A DNA stretch of 64,000 bases from Rhizoclosmatium globosum. Taxonomy: Eukaryota; Chytridiomycota; Chytridiomycetes; Chytridiales; Chytriomycetaceae. Below, one piece after another: positions 21,004 to 33,084 of this stretch. How positions within the stretch are numbered: position 1 is the first letter of the stretch; every line of letters begins with the position of its first letter. The position numbers were made by a program, and so were the translations under genes. The notes under the pieces were generated by a model. That model made no database searches, had not been told where the DNA came from, and saw only the letters and a program-made list of their open reading frames with translations. Location of the stretch: the NCBI GenBank assembly GCA_002104985.1, contig MCGO01000086.1, forward strand, positions 62,001 through 126,000, read 5' to 3'.

Positions 21004-24000
21004 ATGAACGGAGGCACCACGAATGACGCACCGCCACGGACAGTGTACGTTGGCGACAGTAAGACGGGGCCACTATGGCGTCTTAGTGAGTGGCGCAAGG
21101 TGGTGACTGGCAAGAGCATTCAAGGGTAACTCTCTCTCTCTCTCTCTCTCTTCTCTTCTCTTCTCTCTTCTCTTCTAATTCTATTCTAAAACCCAACTCG
21201 AACCCAATCCAACCAGATCGCTTCTCAAAGTATTCAATGCGACACCGACACTTCCCTCTTCAACAACAACAACAACAAACACTTCAACAACAACAAACAC
21301 GCTCTTCTTCAACCGACCCGTTCCGTTTTCCGCCATCGCCACGTCCTTTGAAATGCCTTCTACTTCGGCAACGCAGCACTCGGAGTTGTCCGCATTTGAA
21401 GACAAGGACGACAAGGACGCGTTTGATTCGGCGCTGGCCTTTGTTGTTGCGGCCGCGGACCAGCGCGGCCACTTGTTCGCCCTTGATCTGCCGAAAAACA
21501 GGTGTGGCTGAGGCTGCCTCGGCTTAGTATTCATTACTAATGGCATGCATTCAACCAAAACAGATTCTGGCTGGTCGCTCGCTCCGGTGTTTCCGCTGTC
21601 TGTATGGCATTCAACTCGGTCCGACGACGCGAGGTCATTGTCGGCCTTGCTGATAACTCAATACACTGCTACAACATTGGTACGCAATTTACTCGTTCGG
21701 TGGAATCCTGTTTCGTTGACTCCCTATACTCTATAGACACAAATCAACTTGTGGCGCGCCTTCCTGCTTACCATAGATCGGAGCCTCTTCATATTTCTGT
21801 ACACCCATCAAAACCGTTTGCTATTTCAAATAGTCGCTCAGAGTCAATTATTTGGGATACGGAGAAATGGGAGCGGAAACGTGTCCTTATGGGAGCAGGA
21901 CCCGGTGTTCAGCAGGTATGTTGATTCAAAATATGGAGGAAGACTGAGCGATATGCGTATAATTTATTAAATACCTACCGAAACAACTAGGCTAGCTACT
22001 CCAAAACGGGAGACTCTATCGTAACCGCCTTCAACGACGGCTCAATCTTAATTTGGGACTCGGAACTATTTAACCTCCGCTGGAAAATCTCGTTGGAACG
22101 ATTTGCACCCAATCCCACAGACGGATCTACTATTGGGACTGAGAGTGACGCGGACTTTCGAACAAAACTCATGATTATTCCACGATCAAATTATTTTGCT
22201 GTTTCTGCTGGCGATGAGTTGATGGTGTATGGTGGATTGTGAGTTTAGTGTATGTTGTTGACAGACATTCAACTCACGCCATACGCAGGTCATCTTCAAT
22301 ATATGTCTGGAATTTGGCTGAAAAACGACTCATGCATGAGATTTTGATTCCGTCCTTCAAAAAGCGTATCATTTCTCAAATTGAGTTTGTTGGGAACTCA
22401 AATGTACGTCTCCTTTTGAAACAACTGCAACACCCCGAACTGATTCAACTGCGTCAACAGATTGTCGCGGTTCTTTCAAGTGGCGGAGAACTCATATTCA
22501 TTGATACTGAAGGTGCCAAAATGCTCGGTCAATTCAAGGGAAAACATTTGGTTTGAATATGTCTTGTCATTTTTTCATCTCGAAGAAACTAAAACGAGGG
22601 ACCTCATCAGTTCCGGTCGTTTACTCTGTCCCACGACGGATCAGTCATGACAGTCGTTCTGATGGACGCTAAGTACTCGATGCGGATGATTCGAGTAGAC
22701 CATATGATTCGACTGAAGCCTGAGAAACCCGTCGACGAATTTGACGCCGTTGAAGATGATGACAAGGTGATTACACTACTTTCGTCAACAGGAATTTTAC
22801 CACCTGAACTCAAACCATTTTCTCAGTTTGACACGTTAGAGTTTCCAGCAAAGAATCCGAGTCCACCAGGGTCACCTGCAAAACGCGTCAAGTTGCAGTC
22901 GGAGCACACAAAAACATTTTATGAAATGATTGAAGCGAAGGTTTGTTTTATGATTCCTAAGATATTTTTTGTGATATTTATAAGATGCGAAACAGGAGGA
23001 TACAACTATATTGAATCGGCGCAAGTTGTTGAAGTATCTGAAACACTATGGAAGTTATCCTGATGATTACAGGTGAATCATACCGTGAGATTAATGGTTA
23101 ATGTATTCACTCTTTATTCAACAGAACCATGGTTTGGCGTTTCTTATTGAAGCTTCCAGAGAACCGAGAAGCATACGAAACTTTGTTGGATAAAAGTTTG
23201 CATCCTTCAGTTAAGGATTTCCGTAAAAAGTTTCCTTTGAAGAGTGATAGGTTGGCCAAGTCGATTGAAAAGTAAGCGCATCCGAGTGTTTAGCAGAATT
23301 TTTGACTTGAAATCCAGGGTATTATCGTGTTTGGCGCATTGGTCGCCTATCTTTGAGGATCTGGATTATCTTCCTGGAATGGTATTTCCCATCGCCAAGC
23401 TCTTTGTTAACGATATGTTTTCTGGATTTGAAGTCATGATGACGATCTTAAGTTTGTTTCCCTCTTCGTTTGTATTCCTTTGATCTAATCTGGAGTATTT
23501 ACAGCAAATTGGTGTCAAAAGTGGTGGGAGTATTACCCAAATCCACCCATCGAATGCCTCGGAGTCCTCGAAGACCTTTTAGCGTATCACGATCCCGACC
23601 TCCTCGCCCATTTTACAACCCACAAAATCACATCCCAAGTATACGGCTGGGGCATGATGGCAACCCTCTTCACAGAAATCCTCTCCCACTCCGACTGGCT
23701 CAAAGTATGGGACCACTTTGTAACAAACCCACCCGCCTACATGTACTACTTCCTCACATCCTACCTAATCGCCTCCCGCACCGCCCTCCTCGGCATCTCC
23801 AAAATCGAAGACTACCAATACTACTTCACACGCGTGAACCCCATCTCCATAGAAAAAGTGATTGTATCCGCATACCAGATGCACTCCCGAACGCCCGACA
23901 GCTGTTCCCCCGTCACCTTCTTTGACGGCTTAAAGCCCCTCATGAGGGGCCAATACGCCGTGTTCAACAAATACCCTGAATTCATTGTCAACTACCAAAG

Positions 24001-24982
24001 TAAAATGAAGGAGCGGATTCGAGAGGATGAAGTTGATTATTTGAGGCGGCGTAAGATGGCGGAGGATGTTGCAAAGTTGACTGAGGACTTGAAGGTTGAT
24101 AAGAAGGCGTGGGAGGGGGCGGAGTGGAGGATGAATGAGATGGTGGAGAAGTGGTGGGAGAATATGATGGGTGAGTGTCCTTGTGTTTTTTTGAGAGGTG
24201 AATTAATTTGTGTATTTTGAAATGTATAGGAGCAGAAGATTCTCATAACGAACGGATTTCTAGGTTGGATGCACTTGAGAAGGAACAGCGGGCTCGTGCG
24301 TTGCGTCGTATTGCAGAAGGTATTATTTATGTTCATTGTTTGTGAGGGAAACTCACCTACCAAAAAATACTCAGCCCGCAAAAACTTTGTGGACCATCAA
24401 AACAACGCAACAAAGCTCCACGCCCTCTCTCTCGCCAAAGTCGTTGGTGCGAACCGTCAAGACTTTGAAACCCGCCTCGACCAAAAAACCATTAACGCAA
24501 AATTCAAGGAAGTTGAAAACGAATGGCTCGCGCGCCGTGAAGAAATGCTTGCTGCACGAGAAGAACTCGCGCGACTCGACCATACCCGTGCCGAGCGACT
24601 CGTCCGAAACGCCAAGACCGTCGGCGTCCCCTCTGGAGCTCTTTGGGATCCTGACTTGGACTATGAGAGGCCACCGAAAGATTCTGTGAACGCGCCGGAA
24701 ACGGAACGGCTTCGCGCGGCGAGGAACGAAGGGTTTAGGGATCCTAGTTTGAGTCCGACGAGAATCCGGCCTCGCGCGTGGTCCCCGGAACTTGTGGAGG
24801 AACGGAGACATCGACGGGCGGATGCGATGCGGTATGTGGATGTTTCTGATGCAAACCCGACTTCGCCAGTCACTATGAGCCATGAACCGAGTCTTGTTCG
24901 CTCGGACGCTAAGTTCTTTAATGACTTGGCACAAGAGCTGTTGGGGTCTCCGGGAACGAGGAGCGTTACGTTCAAGGAATGA
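21004..24982 (+). CDS. TBC1D31: TBC1 domain family member 31 (WDR67) homologue
   Basis: Thirteen exons fit by phase: 21004-21125, 21217-21501, 21564-21679, 21737-21915, 21991-22238, 22289-22550, 22611-22940, 22996-23072, 23125-23271, 23318-23451, 23505-24170, 24230-24319, 24375-24982; 1087 residues. The first ~400 residues are WD40-like blades (Trp-Asp endings such as Ile-Ile-Trp-Asp and Leu-Ile-Trp-Asp). A Rab-GAP-type TBC domain follows (~500-780) with the Ala-His-Trp-Ser-Pro-Ile-Phe and Asn-Trp-Cys-Gln-Lys-Trp stretches typical of this subfamily, then a charged coiled coil and a disordered tail. The animal protein is a centriolar-satellite/ciliogenesis factor and its TBC domain often lacks the catalytic Arg finger; a basal-body role is inferred. 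Intron 1 holds a CT repeat. Donor of intron 22551-22610 is weak. Confidence 0.94.
21128..21176. repeat. (CT)n pyrimidine microsatellite in intron 1 of TBC1D31
   Basis: About 22 bases of uninterrupted CT followed by TCTTC-type repeats, inside the 91-nt intron. It likely serves as an extended polypyrimidine tract; length polymorphism is probable. Confidence 0.75.
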
Positions 24983-25101
24983 GAGGGAGAAACGTCAGTG
25001 AATGAACTTGAGCTATTTATTTTGAAACTCAATTTAAAAAAAAAAAATGATTATGAAGGGACCCCAAATAGAAATAATCAAAGAATATATGGTTGTGGTT
25101 T

Positions 25102-26532
25102 TCACTTGCGTTTGGAGAGTTTCTCGCCAACGTATTTGAAGGATTTGGATGGACCTGCTGTGAGGAGTCCTTTGATGGATTGAGTCAATGCTGGGATTCT
25201 CACAATATCGCCGATAGCTAAGTGGGTGGTTTTTAGTACGTGTTGATGGATGGATATTAGACGTGTACCTTTCTTGACGTATTGGTCAATCTTGGGTGAT
25301 GTAGCAACTTTTTGACACAACTCCATACTCTCCAAAATGTTTGAGGGGACTCCAATGACACCAGATCCATTTTCCTTTTGCCATGAAATAACAACCTTAT
25401 CTCTGACATTCTTTGGCAACTCCAACAACAAGCTACCCCTCGTCTTGATATCCCAACTTTGCTCCAACACAATTTCCGCATCAACCTCGGTTCCAGCCTT
25501 CAATGCCTCCGGAATCGCCTCCAAAGATCCAACCTTGTCCAAAAAGGGGCGGTACAAGCCACGTAAATGGATCATTTGCGCATTTACAATATTTTCAATC
25601 TTTTTGGGTTCTCGCCAAACGTCATACGGAAGTCACCAAGGTAGGACAACCCGACGATAGCAGTGTACAGCTGTTTTTCTGTGAATTTCGCGGGAAGGAG
25701 GAGTAACGCGACTCGAAGTGCGTTGAGGAGGTTTTGGTCGTTTGAGAGCTTGACTCTAGAGTCTCCACGCAAGATTTTGATCTGCATGGTAGTATATATG
25801 GGTTGGCATATAAAGGGGAGTGTAAAAGTTTCGATTGAATGGATCTCACAGGTTTCTGTAATCGGCCCGCGACGTAAAAGTTGTTCCATTCAGTCAAATC
25901 TTGGATTAAATGTTTCATTGAGATGACGCCGTATTTGATTCTCTGTTGAGGCAGAATTAGTAATACTCTCTCGTTGTGATCATCAAAGGGACCAACCAGG
26001 CCATCCACAGTGACATCTGGATTAAAGTACATTCCAGCTCCAACCTTTTCTTGCAGAGCAGCGACAGACTGAGCGCCAGCTTTCGCCAAGAAGGAGTAAT
26101 GGGAAGGGTTCTGCTTGATGTTCAGGTAATGCCAGTGCTCTGGATGAGAGACTCCAAAGATCAAATCCACCATGGGAGGCTTCTATTACGTAGTAAAAAG
26201 GTTAGTTAAGAAGGAGGGAGTGGTGCTTGAGAAGCCGAGATCTCTCAGTTATCTCATGGGGTCAGTTGATCCAGTTGACAGTTGTCTCCCAAAGTCGCTT
26301 TGAAAGTACCAACCTTTGCCGGATCATCGTATCCAAGTTGTTTAAACACGCCTGATCCGTAACCAGCCGCGCATCGAATTGGCGCATCAAAATGATCCAA
26401 GATTGAAATCAGTTTCTTGTCAGCCCAAACATCCGGAACTGCCTCGCCAGAATTGGGCGACTGAGTCGAAAAGCGCCGAAAAGACGAGATTCGATTGGCA
26501 GTTTTAAAGGACCGGCAAAGTGGCGAAAACAT
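25102..26532 (-). CDS. TAM41: TAM41, mitochondrial phosphatidate cytidylyltransferase, with an apparent one-base frameshift
   Basis: Exons 26532-26314, 26182-25850, 25781-25102. TAM41 makes CDP-diacylglycerol from phosphatidic acid and CTP at the matrix face of the inner membrane, feeding cardiolipin synthesis. The N-terminus is a basic Ser/Arg-rich mitochondrial presequence. The nucleotidyltransferase motif Gly-Tyr-Gly-Ser-Gly-Val-Phe ends exon 1, and exon 2 opens with Met-Val-Asp-Leu-Ile-Phe-Gly-Val, then His-Pro-Glu-His-Trp-His and His-Tyr-Ser. Frame breaks near 25600-25610: after Phe-Gly-Glu-Asn-Pro the conserved Lys-Lys-Ile-Glu-Asn-Ile-Val and the rest of the protein to 25102 continue one base out of register, next to runs of T and G. 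No intron fits without removing conserved residues. Either a sequencing indel or a recent lesion; the family call is secure. Confidence 0.93.
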
Positions 26533-26671
26533 TGGACGCGCTCAAAAAACAAGTGTTTGGGTTTGTTGGAAGAACTTTTTCCCGACACTTCCGCCTCTTC
26601 TGGAAACCTAGAAACTAAAAGTCTTATTTCCCTGATCTTTATTTGACCACATAATTACTATTCCCTATTGT

Positions 26672-29600
26672 TTAGTCTCGGGATATCCTTTCTACGTACT
26701 CCATCGCAGCTTGCTTGACGTGCTTCACGCCTTCAGGGGTTCCCTTTGTCTTTTCAAACTCAAGATACTTCTTAAACAAGAACTTCATCTTCTTGGATGA
26801 CAGCTTCAAAGCGATGCATCGCTCAAACAAACGCCTGGAAGTGAGTTAGATTCAACAAATCAAATCACAACAGACACATACCTAATGTTGTCCAAGTCTC
26901 CATGACGAATCTCCATATCGAGGTAAACGGACCACATATCCAGTCTCTTGGGGTGGTGGGAGACGATGCCTTCAAAGAGTGTTCGTCCTCGCTCAGCTTC
27001 ACCATGTTTGAATTCCATCTGAGCAAACTTGCAAACAACCTTCAAGTCTATTCACGGCAAATATTAGAAATCAAAAATGATCCGCACAAATGAAACTTAC
27101 GCTTTCGCTTGGCAAGACTCAACAAACTTCGCTGAAGGACCTTTCGGGATTCTGGGACATTTCCTCGCTTGAGCAAAGACAACCCGTTCGCAACCCAGAT
27201 TTTACAACTTTCCTTAAACCGCTTCACCATCACTTTGAATAAAGCATCAAGTTCCTCGTAGTTTTCAGAACGCTCGTAAATGTTGGCCAAGTTCAAGTAC
27301 ATGGTCTTTGGCTCGTTGAAGGACACTGCCCGCTCAAACAGCTTCATCAAGCTTTCACGGTCTCCATAGGTGTTTTCCAAGTTCAACAAAGCAACCCACA
27401 CGTTAATCAATTCCTGGGGCTCACGGAAGTTGATGGTCTTCAAGGCTCGCTCACCAACTTCACGAGCCTTTTGGATTTCAGCCATCTGGAGATGGAACGC
27501 CATAAACTTGATCCACAAGAAAGAACTGTTGGGTGAACCCATCAAGATTCTCTCAAAGGCTTCGGCGGAATCAGGTGCCTTGGTTTCAAGAAGTTCCAAC
27601 TCTTGTTGAGCGATTCGGTCTTCTTCTTCCTGCTTCGCACGCTTCTTTGCACGCTTGGACTTTTTGCTTTCGTTGTTGGTTGGCTCGTCTTCATCGTCAC
27701 TGTCATCCTCTTCAACGTTTTCGTCATCAGAGTCTTCAACATCTCCCCATCCAGCACCGCCAAGATCCAATGGAGCTAATTTGCGGAGGTTTGAGCTGGA
27801 TGCGGTTTTTGGACGCTTTGAAGATGTTTGCTCCTCCTCAACGTCGTCAATCATATCGTCATCCTCATCTTCATCGTCATCTTCATCCTCATCGTCCTCA
27901 TCGTCTTCCCCCTCCTCTTCATCATCTTCATCATCATCATCGTCATTTTTAGCATCCTCGTCGTCTTCATCTGCGACAAAATTAGTATCGATGGCAAGCG
28001 GCCACAAAATATCACAAACTTACCTTCATCAACATCCATTCCATCTTCATCATCTTCCTCGTCATGATCGTCGTCGTCTTCATTTTGAGCGTCATCGCTG
28101 TTGAAAAGGCTGGCCTTCAGACCGAAAGTAACACGCTTCTTTTCAATGTCAACTTTGAGAACCTTGGCCATGACTGGGTCACCAATCGAATAAAGAGACT
28201 CAATCTTGGAAATAGGTTTGTCGGAAAGCTGCCAAGCACAGAAAATAAATATCACAACTAGACGCCCAATAGAAATTTACCTGAGAAATGTGGCAAAGAC
28301 CCTTAACGTTCTTGTCATCCACCTTGATGTGAACGCCATAGTCGTTGATGGCAAGAATAGTACCCGCAACCTTCATTCCAACTTTCATGTCAGCAATTCC
28401 AGATTGATCTCCTGTCCTGACATGAACGTAGTTGGGATCAAGCTCCGCCTTCTTGAGTGTCATTTTGACTTTACGGTTACCCGCGTCAACGCTCAAAATC
28501 TTTCCAGTCACAATGTCTCCAAGGTTCAAGCCAGTTTTCCACTCAGCAATGTACTCGTCATGAATGTCTTTGATGTAGACGAAAGCGGTGTATCCGTATC
28601 CAATGTCCACAAAGATTCCAGCATCTGAGATGTTCTTGATGTATCCCTTGACAATGTAGTTGTTTTTGAAGGGTGGAACAACGTCAGGGTTCTTGGCGTT
28701 CACAATAGATGGACGCATAGTGAGGTAAATCGTACCAGTACCCTCGTCAGCCTCAACAACACGACATCCAACATAGTCTCCGACCTTGTGCTTGTCAGTA
28801 GGTCTTGGAACTGGCTCATCAACGATATCAGACAATGAAATCTTTCCGTTCAGCTTATCGCCCAACGCGACAAAGTATCCTTGCGTAGTACCAACACGAA
28901 TAATCTTTGCAACCAACTTCTGACCAGGCTTCAAGTTCTCCATGGTCATTGGGTAAGTACCTTCAGGTGCGTTTGCGCCACGAATAGAAAGGTCCAATAC
29001 AACCTTCTGTCCAATCTTTTTGAAGTTCAGAACCAAGACTTCGACAAGAGTTCCAATTGGATAGTGTTTGTTCAACGAGCTCATGATACTAGCGTCTTGA
29101 GAGATTTCAAAGATGGCAACACGACCCAACAAGGAGGTTCCGAGAGTAACCCAGAGACCATCATCCGTAATCTGAGAAACGAAACCGACGTATTTGGATC
29201 CAGGAGCAACAGTGATTGGGTACCGAGACTGAGGGAAAACAACAAGACCAGGCTTTTCATTGTTCATTTCGCTTGGACGAGCAGTCAAGTCTACAATCAT
29301 CTTTGACATTGGAACTTTTTTGGTACCTGCGAACTTGGAGTCTCCATCGTGAGACACACCGATCACCTTGAACTCCTTCACTTGACCTGGAGTGTAACCC
29401 TCGAATGGCTTTTTGGGATCCTTGATTTCAGACAAATCATCAAAGATTTCACAGGAACGAACTTGTCCCTTCAAATTGTCTCCAAGCTCAACCATCATCT
29501 TGTTTGGCTGCTTGAACGAAACAATTTTGGCCTTAACGACAAGTCCTGGCTTCAAGTCTTCAACGTATGTAACAGATTCGTTCAAAGAGTTGATCACAAG

Positions 29601-32600
29601 CTTGTTCGATGCGTTGGCTTTCGCCTCTTTAACTTTCGTCTCCAATTCCACAGCAGCGATATCAATGGTTTCAGGCACTGATGCCAACAAACGTGGAAGA
29701 GTTAATCCTTCCTTAGCACCAGTCTTCAAGAGAACGACCTTGACCTGTTGGTCAACACGGAAATGGCTAGCAAGTGAAATAGAGTTGATGGACTGAACAG
29801 GAGCAAAGGCAACACGGTGTCCAAGGGATGGAATCACCAAGACAACGTAGCTGCCCTTCACAGCAGCAACAACAGCAGGAACAGCTTCTCTCTTGTCAAT
29901 AACTTGTGCGACCTTTTTGTCATCGGCTTTCACCTTTTCCTCTCCCCCACCAACAAGTCTCAAATCGAGAGCCTTTTTACCCAGATCCAAATCAACAACG
30001 CGAACTTGAATCTCAGATCCAAGAGCAACAGTAGCTCCAACATCAACAGCAAGCAAACCAGCCGCTGATCCGTTTTCAACGTCAATAAGGTATCCAGTTG
30101 GAGCCTTCTGCTTCACAACTCCCTTAACAACCTTTCCAAGAGGGTACTTTGCAACAAAGGCGTCCAAATCCTTCTTCTTCTTAGACCCTCCGGACAACTG
30201 CTGCAACTTCTCAACTTCAGCAAAGAGTCCTTCCAAGTACGCAACGTTCACATCGACAAGCTTAGCCAACTGAGCAGGCTTGATTGAAACATCATACTGA
30301 GTTCCCTTCTTCTTGTCAACAACACAGAATACAGTCTGTCCAGAAACCCACTGCCCACGTGCTTTAGCAACAGCAGTGTTCTCATCACCAACAAACTCAA
30401 TCGTGACATTGTCGTCCTTGACTTTGGTGACGAATCCAGGAACAACTTCTCCAACCTGCTTCTCAGTTCCAGAAGCATTGGCTTTCGCGTATTGCACCAA
30501 CGAGTGCTTTGCGCTCACGCGGCACTTTTTACCAGTTTGAGTGACGACAAGGTCGCCCAATACTTGATCCTTCTTGATTCCCGCGAAAAGAGCGTCAATG
30601 TGTCCAATGTGGTCGGAAAGGTGTTGTTTGTACAAGAAGGCGTTCACACCTCCGGTTCCCTTCAATTCGACCAAAGCGTAGCCGTCAAACACGTTGACGA
30701 CAGTAGCACCGCTGACGACTTGTCCAGGTGTGAGCCCAGCCTGAGCAGAAGTGATGCTGCTCGCGGCGTCGACGAGGGTAGCTTGCTTGAAGCTAACGTT
30801 GACTCTCTTGTTTGCGACGTCAACGTTTGTAATGCGGCCTTTCACGACCTGTCCGACACTGAAAATGACAGATGCATCGGTAACGTGGTGGGTGCTGAGT
30901 TGGTTGGTTGGACAGAATCCGGTGACTTTGTTGTAGAAGCTGACGTAGACTCCGTGTTTTGGGATGGAGGTGATAACACAGTCAACGATAGTTCCGACGA
31001 GTGATGGGTCGTAAGCAGCCACGATTGGAAGCTCAGACTCGACAAGTGATTGTTTAAGGGTCACGGAAATACGCTTTGCTTCTGGCTCTGAGGAGAGGAC
31101 CTTGGGTATGTTTGTTAGTATCGTGATGTACCAAGAGAAATGAAGACTTACCCGCCCCTTGACAGTCGATCCGACCTTGAATTTTTTGGCAGGGTTAGAA
31201 ACAGTTCCTTCAGCCAAGTGGGCATTTGGAATCAAAGCTCCAATTCCTTCAGCCAAGTTGATAAAGACTCCGTAAGTGTCCACCTTGGTAACTGTTCCAG
31301 TGACCAACATGCCTGGCTTCACTTCTGAATGCCGTAAGAATGGAGTTGCAAGAACAGATGGCTTCATGGTCAATTGCAACAAGTGATCGCAGAAATCGAA
31401 ACCAAGAACTCGCACAGTGTGTTTGGTTCCTGGAGCATGTTTCTTGGAATCAATTTTCGCATCTTCCTTGTCAGAGATTCGAGAGACCTATGATTACCGT
31501 TTTAGAAATCCGTGTACAGTGAGCTATGAAGATAAAACTTACGTGAACATATCCATGACATCCCTCACCAACTTTAACAACTAATCCAATATCCCCATCA
31601 ACACGGACAACTTCAGCCTCCTCATAAACACTCCCAACTTCACAAGCCGCCAAAAACTTGGCCGCCTCAATCGTAGTCCACGAAACCAAGCTCTGGTTCA
31701 ACGTCAACCCAACCCGTTTCCTCTGATTATCCACATACAAAACTCTCGCCTGCACTTTTCCACCTTCCTTAAAGGTAGCATCCAACCCACTTCCATCACC
31801 GGCCTTATCACCGAGATGCGCGAGTTCAAGGAATCCGTCAAAGAGTCCAAACAGGGATACACAGAGCCCTGCTTCGTCGATGGTTGATTTGACGCGGGTG
31901 CTGAGGAGCAGACCGGGTTTGATGGAGGGGAAGGAGAGGGTGTGTGAGACGGGGACAACTGCTTTTGCGATTGCTTCTGGTTCTGCTGAGAGAGCAATTG
32001 TGCGTCTTGTTGCGTCGATGCTGAGGATTGTGCAGTAGATTACTTGGCCAACAGAGAGGAGGGCTCCTGTTGGGTGGGATATTTTGATCAGCAAGATGTT
32101 ATTACCATCTCTCTCCCAAAAGCCTTCTTTCTATATGATTTCCGCCCTCTCTCATTTTACATATTCTTTCAAGATGAAAACCTACCCTTCTCAGTCTCTC
32201 CAAAGGATCGTAACAAAGCAGATGCATGCTTCTTGTTCAAGAATCCATGAGTGGCATTAGCCTTTCCTTTGAATCCAAAGTCCATAATATAACCATTGTC
32301 TTCGACAGATTTAACTGCAGCTGACAAGTTCATTCCGATGCAGAGTTCCTCAACATCCACAGTTGCGTTCAATCGTGAAGGGTTGAATGAAAGTTCAATC
32401 TTGCGTCGCTTCTCTTCCTTCTCTGCCGAGATTGCAATGCAAGGAAGAGCCTGACCAACCCGGAAGAGAGTTGAGAGGGCGGGCAGTTCAGTGTCCTGAT
32501 CCATGGAATCATCATCCTGATCGTTTGTTTCTTCTGTGGCCTTCTCCACGAGCGAAGTGACCTTATCAGAGACTTCTGTGATTGAGACTGAGCCCGTCAT

Positions 32601-32986
32601 TTGGTGTGGCAGGGAGACAACAATGTCGAGTTCGTTGATTTGCTTCACGACGCCGAGCAGGGTGAATCCCGCAGTGAGTTTCTGGTGAGGCAGTTCTTGT
32701 AAGCAACAAAGAAAGAGCAGCGAAACAGGAAAGATACCTTGAACGAAAGTGGATAAATGTCAGTTTTCTTCTCGTTTTTGACGTCTTTTTCGGGTTGATT
32801 CGCCGTCTTCTTTCTCGCGACTTCTTTGTCGTTTGCCTTTCGCTTCTTTTGCTTCTTCTTTTCGGGTGCGTCTGGCTGGGGCTGATCGAGTGCGAACAGT
32901 TCCTTTGCCGCCTTTTCGGTGGCGTCGCGGAGCTCGAGCGATGTCAGCGCTGTCGATGCTGCGCCGCCGCGGGGGAAGTCACTCAT
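26672..32986 (-). CDS. RRP5: RRP5 rRNA biogenesis protein (PDCD11 homologue)
   Basis: Nine exons: 32986-32738, 32681-32186, 32066-31543, 31487-31152, 31100-28281, 28228-28024, 27970-27101, 27047-26882, 26834-26672; 1942 residues, close to human (1871) and yeast (1729). After a Lys-rich N-terminus come about a dozen S1 RNA-binding repeats (recurring Gly-x-Val/Tyr-Gly-Val/Phe and Gly-x-Val-x2-Gly patterns), then a highly acidic linker encoded by GAT/GAC/GAA/GAG runs (about 27840-28080), then HAT/TPR-like repeats ending in the family C-terminus Lys-Met-Lys-Phe-Leu-Phe-Lys-Lys-Tyr-Leu. RRP5 works in the nucleolus in both 18S and 5.8S/25S pre-rRNA processing. Intron 31101-31151 (51 nt) is in frame without a stop, so the unspliced frame is deceptively continuous. 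Two introns are longer than usual for the window (32067-32185, 119 nt). Confidence 0.97.
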
Positions 32987-33084
32987 TTGATTGGTTGGTT
33001 TTTGGGTGGTGGTTTGGTGGTTGTTGGTTGGTTGTTGGTGGACTCTGAAGGAAAAGAAAAAAAGAAAGAAAGAAACAAGAATGT

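Noticed and set aside
27655..28104. Plus-strand open frame encoding a long poly-Ser stretch
   Set aside because: It is the antisense of the acidic Asp/Glu-rich linker of RRP5; the Ser run is the complement of GAT/GAC/GAA codons.
30492..31004. Plus-strand open frame of 170 codons
   Set aside because: Antisense to S1-repeat exons of RRP5, with no family resemblance or splice partners.
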